Counted from the stretch's first letter, positions 37,059 to 46,393 are shown. The stretch: DNA of 64,000 nucleotides from Tepidiformaceae bacterium (GCA_958295975.1 OY282446.1:1589289-1653288); one strand, 5' to 3'. Notes: a model not told the origin generated them from the sequence alone. Program-made: numbers and translations.

Positions 37059-37697
37059 ATGTTCGTCGTGCTGCTCGGACCGCCCGGCGCGGGCAAGGGA
37101 ACCCAGGCCCGGCGCCTCACCGGCGCCACCGGCCTCCTGCACCTCTCCACCGGCGACATGTTCCGCGAGAACGTGCGCGACGGCACGGAGCTGGGCGTGC
37201 TGGCCAAGGGCTACATGGACCGCGGCGAGCTGGTCCCCGACGAGGTCACCATCGCCATGCTGCTGGAGCGCATCGCCCGTCCGGACGCCGCCGACGGGGC
37301 CATGTTCGACGGCTTCCCCCGCAACGTGGCGCAGGCGCAAGCGCTCGACGAGGCCCTCGCCGGGCGCGGCGCGGCCATCGACCGCGCCCTCCTCATCGCC
37401 GTCTCCGACGGGGAGCTGGAAGGCCGCCTCGGCGGACGCTGGCTCTGCCGCGCCTGCGGCGCCGTCTACCACGAGCGCAACGATCCGCCGAAGGAAGCGG
37501 GCCGCTGCGACCAGTGCGCGGGCGAGATCTACCAGCGCGACGACGACCGCCCCGAGGTCGTGCGCACCCGCATCGAGCGGCAGAAGCCCCCGGCGGCGCT
37601 CATCGGGCACTACCGCGACGCGGGCGCGCTGCGCGAGGTCGACGGCGAGCGCGACCTGGACGCCGTCACCGACGGCCTGCTCGAGGCGCTGGACTAG
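37059..37697 (+). CDS. adk: Adenylate kinase
   Basis: Adenylate kinase converts ATP and AMP to two ADP. The 212-residue long form has P-loop GPPGAGKGT (7-15), the AMP-site STGDMFRENV and FDGFPRN, and a zinc-binding LID with C-x2-C-x16-C-x2-C (CRACG ... CDQCAG). It starts 2 bp after secY. The usual secY-adk-map order is kept. Confidence 0.96.
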   Translation: MFVVLLGPPGAGKGTQARRLTGATGLLHLSTGDMFRENVRDGTELGVLAKGYMDRGELVPDEVTIAMLLERIARPDAADGAMFDGFPRNVAQAQALDEALAGRGAAIDRALLIAVSDGELEGRLGGRWLCRACGAVYHERNDPPKEAGRCDQCAGEIYQRDDDRPEVVRTRIERQKPPAALIGHYRDAGALREVDGERDLDAVTDGLLEALD

Positions 37698-37702
37698 CCG
37701 CC

Positions 37703-38467
37703 GTGCCCATCACGCTCAAGTCCGAGGCCGAGCTGGACGTCATGCGGGAGGCGGGCCGCATCGTGGGCCAGACGCTCGCCCACATCCGCGAGATGGTGCG
37801 CCCGGGGCTCAACCTGCTCGAGATCGAGGCCTTCGTCACGGAGGAGTTCCGGCGGCGCGGCGCCGTCGAGACCTTCCGCGGCTACGACCCCGCGGGCAAG
37901 CCCCCCTACCCCTCCAACATCTGCGCCAGCGTCAACGACGAGCTGGTCCACGGCATCCCCCGCGATCGCCTGCTGCGCGACGGCGACATCGTCACCTTCG
38001 ACCTGGGCGCCACCTACAAGGGCTTCGTGGGCGACTCCGCCATCACCGTGCCCGTGGGCGAGGTCGGCGACGAGGCGCGCCGCCTGCTGGAGGTGACGGA
38101 GGGCGCGCTCCAGGCGGGCATCGAGGCCATGGGCACGGGCACGCACCTGAACGACGTGAGCGCCGCCATCGAGGACGCCATCCCCTCCGGCTACGCCATC
38201 GTGCGCGAATACACCGGCCACGGCGTGGGGCGCGCCATGCACGAGGAGCCGCAGGTGCCCAACTATCGCCGCCGCTTCCGCGGCCCGCCGCTCAAGCCCG
38301 GCCTCGTGCTGGCGCTGGAGCCGATGGTCAATCTGGGCTCGCGCCACACGCGCGAACTGGAGGACCGGTGGACCGTGGCCACGGAAGACGGTAGCCTGTG
38401 CTGCCACTTCGAGCACACCATCGCCATCCGCAAGGGGGGGCGTCCCGACGTCCTCACCCTGCCGTGA
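37703..38467 (+). CDS. map: Methionine aminopeptidase, type I
   Basis: This enzyme removes the initiator methionine from nascent proteins. The 254-residue protein shows all five metal ligands in family order: Asp in FDLGATYKG, Asp in VGDSAIT, His in GHGVGRAMHEEP, Glu in LEPMV and Glu in HFEHTIAI. The start is GTG at 37703. infA, normally next, is not present; rpmJ follows 38 bp later. Confidence 0.96.
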   Translation: MPITLKSEAELDVMREAGRIVGQTLAHIREMVRPGLNLLEIEAFVTEEFRRRGAVETFRGYDPAGKPPYPSNICASVNDELVHGIPRDRLLRDGDIVTFDLGATYKGFVGDSAITVPVGEVGDEARRLLEVTEGALQAGIEAMGTGTHLNDVSAAIEDAIPSGYAIVREYTGHGVGRAMHEEPQVPNYRRRFRGPPLKPGLVLALEPMVNLGSRHTRELEDRWTVATEDGSLCCHFEHTIAIRKGGRPDVLTLP

Positions 38468-38505
38468 GCGCGTGCCGCTGGACACAGGGGAGCATCTGAG
38501 CGATC

Positions 38506-38619
38506 ATGAAAGTTCGGGCATCGGTCAAGCGGCGTTGCGACAAATGCAAGGTGATCCGCCGTCACGGCCGCATCATGGTCATCTGCGAGAATCCGAAGCA
38601 CAAGCAGCGGCAGGGCTAG
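38506..38619 (+). CDS. rpmJ: Ribosomal protein L36 (zinc type)
   Basis: This 37-residue product begins [11 protein letters not shown] and carries the zinc-binding set C11-x2-C14-x12-C27-x4-H32. The presence of all four ligands identifies the zinc-containing L36 form. It lies between map and rpsM in standard order, with GGGG and GAGCG elements upstream of the ATG. Confidence 0.95.
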   Translation: MKVRASVKRRCDKCKVIRRHGRIMVICENPKHKQRQG

Positions 38620-38626
38620 GGACGCT

Positions 38627-39010
38627 ATGGCGAGAATCTCCGGAGTGGACATCCCCAACGAGAAGCGCGTCGAGATTTCGCTGCGCTACATCTACGGCGT
38701 CGGCCCCACGCGGGCGCGGGCCATCCTGGACGCCTCCCGCGTGAACCCCGGCACGCGCACGCGCGACCTCACCGACGAGGAGCTGCTCCGCATCCGCGAC
38801 TTCATCGAGAAGAACTTCCGCGTGGAGGGCGACCTGCGCCGCGAGATGCGCCAGAACGTCCAGCGCCTGATCGAGATCAACTGCTACCGCGGCCAGCGCC
38901 ACCGGCGCAACCTGCCCGTGCACGGGCAGCGCACGCGCACCAACGCGCGCCAGCGCCGCGGCGCGCGCAAGACCGTCGCCGGGCGCCGCCGCGCCGCGGC
39001 CAAGAAGTAG
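38627..39010 (+). CDS. rpsM: Ribosomal protein S13
   Basis: S13 contacts the P-site tRNA and forms intersubunit bridges. The 127-residue protein starts [19 protein letters not shown] and ends with [18 protein letters not shown] and a basic C-terminus, as expected. It is 7 bp after rpmJ. Confidence 0.96.
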   Translation: MARISGVDIPNEKRVEISLRYIYGVGPTRARAILDASRVNPGTRTRDLTDEELLRIRDFIEKNFRVEGDLRREMRQNVQRLIEINCYRGQRHRRNLPVHGQRTRTNARQRRGARKTVAGRRRAAAKK

Positions 39011-39020
39011 GGGGAACGCC

Positions 39021-39410
39021 ATGCCCGCCGCCCCCCGCCGTTCCCGCCGCCGCGAGCGCAAGTCCGTGCCCCGCGGGCGCGCCTACGTCAAGAGCTCGTT
39101 CAACAACACGATCGTGACGCTCACCGATCCCAACGGCAACGTGGTGGCCCAGGCCAGCGCCGGGCAGACGGGCTTCAAGGGCTCGCGCAAGAGCACGCCC
39201 TTCGCCGCCCAGCTGGCGGGGGAGGCCGCCGCCCGCCGCGCCCAGGAGCACGGCATGCAGACCGTCGAGGTGTTCGTGCGCGGCGCCGGCAGCGGGCGCG
39301 AGGCCGCCATCCGCGCCCTGCAGGCCACCGGCCTCGACGTGACCGCCATCCGCGACGTGACCCCCATCCCCCACAACGGCTGCCGCGCGCCCAAGCGGCG
39401 GCGGGTCTAG
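39021..39410 (+). CDS. rpsK: Ribosomal protein S11
   Basis: S11 shapes the mRNA exit platform. The 129-residue protein has [39 protein letters not shown] and the end signature [19 protein letters not shown] precedes the ATG. Confidence 0.96.
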   Translation: MPAAPRRSRRRERKSVPRGRAYVKSSFNNTIVTLTDPNGNVVAQASAGQTGFKGSRKSTPFAAQLAGEAAARRAQEHGMQTVEVFVRGAGSGREAAIRALQATGLDVTAIRDVTPIPHNGCRAPKRRRV

Positions 39411-39413
39411 CCG

Positions 39414-40043
39414 ATGGCGCGCTACACCGGCCCCGTCTGCCGCATCTGCCGCCGCCGCGGCGACAAGCTCTACCTGAAGGGCGAGCGCTGCTACTCCCCC
39501 AAGTGCGCCTTCGAGCGCCGCCCCAACCCGCCGGGCCCGCGCCCCGCGCGCCGCCGCAAGGTGAGCGACCGCGGCCTGCAGCTGCGCGAGAAGCAGCGCG
39601 CGCGCGCCTCCTACGGCGTGCTCGAGCGCCAGTTCGTGCGCTACTACAAGGAGGCCGTGCGCCGCCCCGGCGTCTCCGGCATCAACCTCGTCACCATCCT
39701 CGAAAGCCGTCTCGACAACGCCGTCTACCGCGCGGGTTTCGCCGATTCGCGCGCGCAGGCGCGCCAGCTCGTGCGCCACGGTCTCGTCTCCCTCAACGGG
39801 CGCAAGACCGACATCCCCTCGGCCCAGCTCCGCGACGGCGACGTCGTGGGCTACACCGCGCGCGGCGAGCGCAGCGAGCGCCACAAGGTCGCGCGCGAGA
39901 TGATCGCCTCCAAAACGCCCCCGCCCTGGCTCGTCGTGGACGGGGCGGCCATGACCGCGCGCGTGGCCGGCCCCCTCGAGGTCGTCCCCGGCGAGACCCA
40001 CCGCTTCAACGAGAACGTCGTCATCGAGTACTACTCGCGCTAG
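39414..40043 (+). CDS. rpsD: Ribosomal protein S4 (zinc-binding form)
   Basis: S4 starts 30S assembly and affects accuracy. The 209-residue protein has a four-cysteine cluster near the N-terminus (C9-x2-C12 and C26-x4-C31), the zinc-binding version, then the RNA-binding S4 domain (ESRLDNAVYRAGFADSRAQA, LVRHGLVSLNGRKTDIPS). rpoA follows 17 bp later, the usual S4-alpha order. Confidence 0.96.
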   Translation: MARYTGPVCRICRRRGDKLYLKGERCYSPKCAFERRPNPPGPRPARRRKVSDRGLQLREKQRARASYGVLERQFVRYYKEAVRRPGVSGINLVTILESRLDNAVYRAGFADSRAQARQLVRHGLVSLNGRKTDIPSAQLRDGDVVGYTARGERSERHKVAREMIASKTPPPWLVVDGAAMTARVAGPLEVVPGETHRFNENVVIEYYSR

Positions 40044-40060
40044 GCAGGACAGCAGCTTCC

Positions 40061-41233
40061 ATGACCCTCGACACGCCTCTCGAACCGTTCCCCGACCCGC
40101 TCGACATGCCCCCCGCGCCCCCGCCGGAGGCCGTGCCCGAGCTGACCGTCGAGAACGAGGACGACGGCTACGCCCGCCTCGTCGCCGAGCCCCTCGACCC
40201 GGGCTACGGCACCACCCTCGGCAACGCCCTGCGCCGCATCCTGCTCAGCTCCCTTGAGGGCGCCGCCATCACCTCCGTGCGCATCGACCAGGTGCAGCAC
40301 GAGTTCTCCACCATCGCGGGCATGCAGGAGGATTGCACCGAATTCCTGCTGAACGTGAAGGAGATACGCTTGCGGGCGGTGAGCAGCCGCCCGGGCACGC
40401 TCACGCTCGACGCCGAAGGCCCCGGCGAGATCACCGCGGGCGACCTGCAGGTGCCCGCCGACTTCGAGCTCGTGAACCCCGACCTGCACCTGGCCACGCT
40501 CGACGGGGCCGGGGCGCGCCTCAACGCCGAGTTCCATGCCCAGCTCAATCGCGGCTACGAACCCGCCACCGAGGTGGAGGGCATGCCCATCGGCGTCATC
40601 CCCGTGGACGCCATTTTCTCCCCCGTGCGCAAGGTCAACTTCCACGTGGAGAAGGTGCGCGTGGGACAGGCCACGAACTTCGACCGCATGGTGCTGGAGG
40701 TGTGGACCGACGGCACGGCCTCCCCGGTCGAGGCCGTGGGCAAGGCGGCGAACATCCTCATCGAGCAGTTCGCCCTCTTCAGCGCCATGGCCGGCGACGG
40801 CGCCTCCCCCCTCATCCTGCCCGCCGCCGCGGCCGCGACCAGCCTGCCCATCCTGCCGGAACGCTACCACGCGCCCATTGAGGAGCTCGGCCTCTCCCAG
40901 CGCGCCTACAACTCCCTCCGCCGCAGCGGCCTCATGACCATCGGCCAGGTGCTGGAGCGCACGGAGAAGGAGCTGCTCGACCTCCGCAACTTCGGGCGCA
41001 AGTCCTACGACGAGCTGCGCGACCGCCTGATTGAGCGGAACTACGTCGACGGGTCGGTCGAGGGCCTTACCGTCATCTCCGATTTCGGCGAGGCCTCCGT
41101 TCCGGTCCCGCCGCCCGCCGCCATCCTCGACGAGGGCGACGAGGAGGAGATGAGCGCGCTTGGCAAGGCCCTGCGCGAGGCCCTGCGCGAGGTGGGCGAC
41201 GACGACCTGCTCGGCGCGGACGACGAGGAGTAG
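40061..41233 (+). CDS. rpoA: RNA polymerase alpha subunit
   Basis: The alpha subunit nucleates polymerase assembly and binds promoter UP elements and activators. The 390-residue protein has the N-terminal dimerisation domain (GYGTTLGNALRRILLSSLEG) and the C-terminal helix-hairpin domain (IEELGLSQRAYNSLRRSGL, LDLRNFGRKSYDELRDRL). Beyond the CTD comes an acidic tail of about 55 residues ending DDLLGADDEE. The N-terminus has about 20 extra Pro-rich residues. The ATG at 40061 is preceded by AGGA. Confidence 0.96.
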   Translation: MTLDTPLEPFPDPLDMPPAPPPEAVPELTVENEDDGYARLVAEPLDPGYGTTLGNALRRILLSSLEGAAITSVRIDQVQHEFSTIAGMQEDCTEFLLNVKEIRLRAVSSRPGTLTLDAEGPGEITAGDLQVPADFELVNPDLHLATLDGAGARLNAEFHAQLNRGYEPATEVEGMPIGVIPVDAIFSPVRKVNFHVEKVRVGQATNFDRMVLEVWTDGTASPVEAVGKAANILIEQFALFSAMAGDGASPLILPAAAAATSLPILPERYHAPIEELGLSQRAYNSLRRSGLMTIGQVLERTEKELLDLRNFGRKSYDELRDRLIERNYVDGSVEGLTVISDFGEASVPVPPPAAILDEGDEEEMSALGKALREALREVGDDDLLGADDEE

Positions 41234-41239
41234 CGCGCC

Positions 41240-41680
41240 ATGCGACACCGCAAGGCGGGCCGCCACCTGGGCCGCGACGGCGCCCACCGGCGCGCCCTCT
41301 ACCGCAACCTCGTGACCGAGCTGCTCCGGCACGAGCGCATCACCACCACCGACGCCAAGGCCCGCGAAATCCGCCCCATCGCCGAGAAGATGATCACGCT
41401 CGGCCGCCGCGGCGACCTCCACGCCCGCCGCCAGGCGCTGGGCTACCTCTACGACCGCTACGTGGTGGAGAAGGTGTTCGAGGATATCGCGCCGCGCATG
41501 GCCGACCGCCCCGGCGGCTACCTGCGCATCACGCGGCTCGAACCGCGCAAGGGCGACGGCGCCATGATGGCCGTCATCGAGACGGTCGATTACCGCGAGG
41601 CCGAAGCCGCCGCCGCGGCCTCCGCCGGGGATGAGCGGGCCGAATCCGGCTCCTCCGCGCCGGACGGCGGGGAGGCCTGA
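41240..41680 (+). CDS. rplQ: Ribosomal protein L17 with C-terminal extension
   Basis: L17 lies at the tunnel exit. The family core ([40 protein letters not shown]) occupies the first 120 residues; an Ala/Glu/Ser-rich extension brings the total to 146. Its stop overlaps the truA ATG by one base. Confidence 0.95.
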   Translation: MRHRKAGRHLGRDGAHRRALYRNLVTELLRHERITTTDAKAREIRPIAEKMITLGRRGDLHARRQALGYLYDRYVVEKVFEDIAPRMADRPGGYLRITRLEPRKGDGAMMAVIETVDYREAEAAAAASAGDERAESGSSAPDGGEA

Positions 41681-42441
41681 TGCCCGCGGCCACCCGTTTC
41701 GCCGCGACCGTGAGCTACGACGGCCAGGACTTCGCCGGTTCGCAGCGCCAGCCCCGCGTCCGCACCGTGCAGGGCGAGCTCGAGGCCTCCGCCGAACGCC
41801 TCTTCGGCGCGCCCGTGCGCGTGGACCTGGCGGGGCGCACGGACGCGGGCGTGCACGCCATCGGGCAGGTGGCCGCCTTCACCGCCGAAACCGCCCTCGC
41901 GCCGGACGCGGTCGAGCGCGCGCTGAACGCCCGCCTTGCCGGGGACGTGGCCGTGCGCCGCGTGCGCGCCGTGCCCGCCGCCTTCGACCCGCGCCGCTGG
42001 GCCCGCCGCCGCTGGTACCGCTACTCGCTGCTGCTCTCGGCGACGCGCCTCCCGCTGCAGCGGCGCACCGCCTGGCGCGTCGCCTCCGCGCTCGACTGCG
42101 CGGCCATGAAGGAAGCCGCCCGCGGGCTCGTGGGCCGACGCGACTTCAGCGCCTGCGCCAGCCGCATCGAGGCGGGGCGCTCGCCCGTGCGCACGGTCGC
42201 CGACGCGCGCTTCTCCCGCGCGGGCTGTATCCTCGCCTTCGACATCGAGGCCGACGCCTTCCTCCCGCAGATGGTCCGGCGCATCGTGGGGGGGCTCGTG
42301 CGCGTCGGGCGCGGCGCGCTTGGCGCGGGCGCGTTCGGGGAGGCCGTGGCCTCCGCCGAGCCCGCCGCCGTGGGCCCGCCCGCGCCGCCGCGGGGGCTCT
42401 GCCTTCAGCGCGTCTGGTACGACGAGGGGTATGCCGCATGA
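41680..42441 (+). CDS. truA: tRNA pseudouridine(38-40) synthase
   Basis: TruA converts uridines 38-40 of the tRNA anticodon arm to pseudouridine. The 253-residue protein has VSYDGQDFAGSQRQP and the catalytic-Asp motif LAGRTDAGVHA, then RFDPRRWA-type and FLPQMVRRIVGGLV segments, all in TruA order. It lies between rplQ and rplM, a common arrangement, and overlaps rplM by ATGA. Confidence 0.95.
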   Translation: MPAATRFAATVSYDGQDFAGSQRQPRVRTVQGELEASAERLFGAPVRVDLAGRTDAGVHAIGQVAAFTAETALAPDAVERALNARLAGDVAVRRVRAVPAAFDPRRWARRRWYRYSLLLSATRLPLQRRTAWRVASALDCAAMKEAARGLVGRRDFSACASRIEAGRSPVRTVADARFSRAGCILAFDIEADAFLPQMVRRIVGGLVRVGRGALGAGAFGEAVASAEPAAVGPPAPPRGLCLQRVWYDEGYAA

Positions 42442-43214
42442 CCGCCACCGTGCGCCGCAAGGCTTCGGAGATCAGGAAGGACTGGCACGTCGTCGACGCC
42501 GCCGGCCGTCCCCTGGGGCGCGTCGCCAGCGAGGTCGCCGTGCTCCTGCGCGGCAAGCACAAGCCCGACTACGAGCCGCACCTGGACGACGGCGATTTCG
42601 TCGTCATCGTCAACGCGGGCAAGGTGCGGCTGAGCGGGCGCAAGGCCGAGCAGAAGGTCTACTTCCGCCACTCCGGCTACCCCGGCAACCTGCGCCAGCG
42701 CACCTTCGCCGAGCAGATGGCGCGCCGCCCCGAGCTGGTGCTCGAACGGGCCGTGCGCGGGATGCTCCCCAAGGGGCCGCTGGGCAAGCGCCTGCGCCGC
42801 CACCTCAAGGTCTACGCCGGTCCCGAACATCCCCACCGGGCGCAGGTGACGGGCGCGCAGCGGGCGCGCGAAGCCGCCGCCGAACGCGAGGCCGAAGCCC
42901 TCCGCGAGCGCATCGCCAGCCCGCCGAAGCCGCCGCTGCTGCGTCCGCTCTCCGTGCCCGCCGTGCCCGTCCCGCGGCCCACGCGCCGCGAGAAGGTGGC
43001 CGCCTGGCTCGCCGAACTCGATGAGGCCCGCGCCACGGCGGAGGCCGACGCGCTGGCCGTCGCCGAGGCCGAGGCCGAAGCCGAGGCGTCCGCCGCCGCC
43101 GAAGGGGACGCCGAAGCCGCCGTCGCCGATCCGGAGCCCGCGCCGCCGCCCGATGACGCCGCCGCCGAAACGCCCGCCGAAGCGCCCGACGCCGGGCCCG
43201 AGGAAGAACGCTAA
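42438..43214 (+). CDS. rplM: Ribosomal protein L13 with long acidic extension
   Basis: L13 is an early 50S assembly protein. Residues 1-145 are a complete L13 (KDWHVVDAAGRPLGRVASEV, MLPKGPLGKRLRRHLKVYAG, HPHRAQ). They are followed by a 113-residue extension rich in Ala, Glu, Asp and Pro, making 258 residues against about 145 in most bacteria. Its stop overlaps the rpsI ATG. The extension is in frame with no break. Confidence 0.95.
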   Translation: MTATVRRKASEIRKDWHVVDAAGRPLGRVASEVAVLLRGKHKPDYEPHLDDGDFVVIVNAGKVRLSGRKAEQKVYFRHSGYPGNLRQRTFAEQMARRPELVLERAVRGMLPKGPLGKRLRRHLKVYAGPEHPHRAQVTGAQRAREAAAEREAEALRERIASPPKPPLLRPLSVPAVPVPRPTRREKVAAWLAELDEARATAEADALAVAEAEAEAEASAAAEGDAEAAVADPEPAPPPDDAAAETPAEAPDAGPEEER

Positions 43215-43609
43215 TGGCCGAGCAGTACTACTACGGCACCGGACGCCGCAAGACCTCCGTCGCGCGCGTGCGCCTCTACCCCGGCGGCGGGGCCATCATC
43301 GTCAACGGCAAGCCCGTCGAGGAAGTCTTCGACCGCGATTTCCACCGCGACGAGATCCAGATGCCGCTCAAGCGCGCGGGCGCGGAGGGCCGCTTCAGCG
43401 CGCAGGTCAAGTGCGTGGGCGGCGGCGTCTCCGGCTGGGCCGGGGCCATCCGCCTCGGCATCGCGCGCGCCCTCGTGGAGGCCGATCCCGCGCTCAAGGG
43501 CCCGCTCCGGCGCGCCCCCAGCCTGCTCACGCGCGACGCCCGCGTGAAGGAGCGCAAGAAGCCCGGCCTCAAGCGCGCCCGCAAGGCGCCCCAGTACACC
43601 AAGCGCTAG
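43214..43609 (+). CDS. rpsI: Ribosomal protein S9
   Basis: S9's C-terminal tail touches the P-site tRNA. The 131-residue protein has YGTGRRKTSVARVRLYPG at the start and the invariant end KARKAPQYTKR-type sequence (PGLKRARKAPQYTKR). It is the last gene of the ribosomal super-operon; a 42 bp gap with no clear terminator precedes the DinB fusion. Confidence 0.96.
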   Translation: MAEQYYYGTGRRKTSVARVRLYPGGGAIIVNGKPVEEVFDRDFHRDEIQMPLKRAGAEGRFSAQVKCVGGGVSGWAGAIRLGIARALVEADPALKGPLRRAPSLLTRDARVKERKKPGLKRARKAPQYTKR

Positions 43610-43651
43610 GCCGCCCCCCGCGGGCGCGAGCCGGAGCCGCCGGAGGCGTTC

Positions 43652-44356
43652 ATGCTGCCCGCCCTCCGCGACCTCCACGCCAACCTCGCCTGGCTGCACG
43701 ACGGCATGAAGGCCATCGTGCGCGAGCTGCCGCCCGATCGGCTCGACTGGACGCCCGCGCCGGACGCCAATTCCATCGCCCGGCTCGTCGCCCACGTCGC
43801 CTGGAGCGAGCGCTACTGGATCGGCGAGGTCGTGGGCGGCGCGCCCGTCGGCGGGACGCGTGAGGACGCCTTCGCCGTCGCCGGGCTCGACGCGGAGGCG
43901 CTCTGCGCCCTGCTGGACGGCGCGCTGGCGCGGGGCGGGCGGGCCATGGCCGCGGTCGCCCCCGCCGACCTCGAACGCGACTTCACCACCGGACCGGACG
44001 GCCCCGTGACGGTCATGGGCCCCCTCGCGCACGCCCTCGAACACACCGCCCTGCACGCGGGCCACATCGAGCTCACGCGCGATCTCGCCCGCGCCGCGAA
44101 TCTCCACGCGTCCGACCTCGCGATTCCGCCCGGGGAGTTCCTGGCGGAGGAGATCGAGGCCCGCGGCATGACGCAGCCCGACCTCGCGCAGCGCATGGGG
44201 CGCACGCTCCGCTTCGTCGAGGACATCGTGCGGGGTGGCGCGGAGATTACTCCCGCGGTGGCGCGCGACCTCAAGGCCGTCCTCGGCGTCTCCGCCGGGT
44301 TCTGGCTGCGCCTGGAGCGCGACTACCGCCGTACCCTCGCGGGCGCGAGCCAGTAG
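43652..44356 (+). CDS. DinB-like / HigA-type HTH fusion protein
   Basis: This is a 234-residue two-domain protein. Residues 1-150 match the DinB/DUF664 four-helix bundle, with probable metal ligands H48 (LVAHVAWSERYW), H131 and H135 (EHTALHAGH). Residues 159-225 match a HigA/VapI-type helix-turn-helix (PPGEFLAEEIEARGMTQPDL, then SAGFWLRLERDYR). HigA is normally a stand-alone antitoxin, and no HigB-type toxin is adjacent. DinB domains bind metals and are linked to thiol-transferase functions. GGAGG precedes the ATG. The combination suggests a DNA-binding regulator with a DinB sensor or enzyme module. Confidence 0.88.
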   Translation: MLPALRDLHANLAWLHDGMKAIVRELPPDRLDWTPAPDANSIARLVAHVAWSERYWIGEVVGGAPVGGTREDAFAVAGLDAEALCALLDGALARGGRAMAAVAPADLERDFTTGPDGPVTVMGPLAHALEHTALHAGHIELTRDLARAANLHASDLAIPPGEFLAEEIEARGMTQPDLAQRMGRTLRFVEDIVRGGAEITPAVARDLKAVLGVSAGFWLRLERDYRRTLAGASQ

Positions 44357-44395
44357 CCGTCCCGTCGCGCGCGGCGTTATGCCGTTCGCGGCATA

Positions 44396-44423
44396 TTGCG
44401 TTGCGCCCCCCATCCCGTACCAT
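44396..44423 (+). promoter_or_regulatory. Candidate promoter of the AOR-family gene
   Basis: TTGCGT (44396-44401) and TACCAT (44418-44423) are separated by 16 bp. A transcript would start near 44430 and have a leader of about 48 nt with GGGGG upstream of the ATG at 44478. Confidence 0.45.
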
Positions 44424-44477
44424 GCCCCCCACACCATCCCGCGCCCCGCACCGGCGCGGAACCACGGGGGCGCACGC

Positions 44478-46364
44478 ATGGCTGATTCCAACGGCAACGG
44501 GGCCGTCGAACACGGATACAACGGCAGGATGCTGGTCGTCGACCTGACGGCCGGAACCGTCGCCGAGGAACGCCCCGAAGAGTCGCTCTACCGCGAGTAC
44601 CTCGGCGGCTACGGCATCGGCGCGCGCATGTTGTGGGACCGCGTGCCCGCGGGCGTCGATCCCCTCGCGCCCGAAAACATGCTCGGCATGTTGCCCGGCC
44701 TCCTCACCGGCACCCCCCTCTTCGGCCAGCGCTGGCAGGTCGTCTGCAAGAGCCCCCTCACCGGCGGCTGGGGCGACGCCAACTGCGGCGGCGACTTCGG
44801 CGGCGTGCTCAAGCTCGCCGGCTGGGACGGCGTCCTCTTCTTCGGCAAGGCCGAGCGCCCCGTCTACCTCCTCATCGAGGACGACCGCTACGAGCTGCGC
44901 GACGCCGGCGACCTCTGGGGCACCGGCGCCATCGAGAGCGAAATGGCCCTCAAGGCCCGCCACGGCAAGCGCGCCAGCGTCGCCAACATCGGCCAGGCGG
45001 GCGAGACCCTCTCCCTCATCAGCGGCGTCTGCAACGACCACGGACGCCTCGCCGCGCGCTCCGGCGTCGGCGCCGTCATGGGCTCCAAGAACCTCAAGGC
45101 CGTCGTCGCCGTGGCCGACCGCAAGATCATCTCGCAGACGCCGGAGACCATCAAAATGCTCCGCGCCAACCTCGACGACATGATCAAGCCCCTCAAGGAC
45201 TTCTTCTCCACCTTCGGCACCACCGGCATCACCGCCGGCAGCGCCCTCAACGGCGATTCCCCGGTCAAGAACTGGGGCGGCGTCGGCGTCGTCGACTTCC
45301 CCCAGGAGGTCGCCGGCCAGATCGACGGCGGCTCCGCCATCAACCCGAAGATGGAGAAGAAGTACGGCTGCTGGCACTGCCCCATCGCCTGCGGCGCCGA
45401 ATCCGTCGAATCGACCAACGACGCCTACCCCTACCCCCATCACACCCACCGCCCCGAATACGAGGCCATGGCCTCCTACGGGACGATGAACCTGATGAAC
45501 GACCCCGACGCCCTCATCTACCTCAACCACCTCTGCAACGAGTACGGCTTCGACGTCATCAGCGCGGGCGTGACCGCCTCCTTCGCCATCGAGTGCTACG
45601 AGGCCGGCATCCTCACGAAGGAGGACACCGACGGCCTCGAACTCACCTGGGGCAACGCCGACGCCATCGTCGAGCTCACGAAGATGATGGGCGAGCGCCG
45701 CGGCATCGGCGACCTGCTGGCCGACGGCGTGAAGGCCGCCGCCGAGCGCATCGGCAACGGCGCCGAGGCCTTCGCCATGCACATCGGGGGGCAGGAGCTG
45801 CCCATGCACGACCCCAAGCTCCAGCCCGAATTCCACACCACCTACCGCCTCGACCCCACGCCCGGCCGCCACACCCAGTACGAGGGCAACCGCCGCGTCG
45901 GCACCATCCCGCCCGCGCCGAAGGACGCGCGCGACTACGACGGGCGCGGCGAGCACCACAAGGCCGCCAGCGAGTACATGCACGTGGTCAACGCGGGCGG
46001 CATGTGCCAGTTCATCATGATGACCGCCAACACGGCCAACATCCCCGACTGGTTCAACGCCGTCACCGGCTGGGACATGGACATCGACGAGGCCATGCGC
46101 GTGGGCGAGCGCATCGCCAACCTGCGCATGGCCTACGAGGTGCGCGAGGGCGGCAACCCCCGCCAGCGCCCCGTCCCCACGCGCGTCACCGGCGAGACGA
46201 ACGAGGGCACCCACGCCGGTCCCCTCGAGGGCGTCGTGCTCGACACCGACCGCCTCGAGACGGACTTCCTCACCGCCTGCGACTGGGACGCCGAGACCTG
46301 CAAGCCCTCGGCCTCGAAGCTGGAGTCGCTGGGCCTGCCGGAGGTGGCCGCCGCCATCCACTAG
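44478..46364 (+). CDS. Tungsten-containing aldehyde ferredoxin oxidoreductase family protein
   Basis: This 628-residue protein belongs to the AOR family, enzymes that oxidise aldehydes to acids or run carboxylate reduction with ferredoxin, using a bis-pterin tungsten centre and one [4Fe-4S] cluster. The N-terminal domain has YLGGYGIGARMLWDRVP and CKSPLTGGWGDANCGGDFG. Cluster ligands are C298-x2-C301-x3-C305 (CWHCPIAC), with a fourth Cys expected near the C-terminus (FLTACDWD). A promoter-like pair and a strong terminator bracket it as a single-gene unit. moaD and moaE elsewhere in the window can serve pterin synthesis. The substrate is unknown; the partner is presumably ferredoxin. Confidence 0.92.
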   Translation: MADSNGNGAVEHGYNGRMLVVDLTAGTVAEERPEESLYREYLGGYGIGARMLWDRVPAGVDPLAPENMLGMLPGLLTGTPLFGQRWQVVCKSPLTGGWGDANCGGDFGGVLKLAGWDGVLFFGKAERPVYLLIEDDRYELRDAGDLWGTGAIESEMALKARHGKRASVANIGQAGETLSLISGVCNDHGRLAARSGVGAVMGSKNLKAVVAVADRKIISQTPETIKMLRANLDDMIKPLKDFFSTFGTTGITAGSALNGDSPVKNWGGVGVVDFPQEVAGQIDGGSAINPKMEKKYGCWHCPIACGAESVESTNDAYPYPHHTHRPEYEAMASYGTMNLMNDPDALIYLNHLCNEYGFDVISAGVTASFAIECYEAGILTKEDTDGLELTWGNADAIVELTKMMGERRGIGDLLADGVKAAAERIGNGAEAFAMHIGGQELPMHDPKLQPEFHTTYRLDPTPGRHTQYEGNRRVGTIPPAPKDARDYDGRGEHHKAASEYMHVVNAGGMCQFIMMTANTANIPDWFNAVTGWDMDIDEAMRVGERIANLRMAYEVREGGNPRQRPVPTRVTGETNEGTHAGPLEGVVLDTDRLETDFLTACDWDAETCKPSASKLESLGLPEVAAAIH

Positions 46365-46393
46365 CGGCGCGCGATGCGCCACCAGCGCCAGCA

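Noticed and set aside
43610-43651. A terminator after rpsI
   Set aside because: The gap is GC-rich with small inverted repeats, but no convincing stem followed by a T-run.
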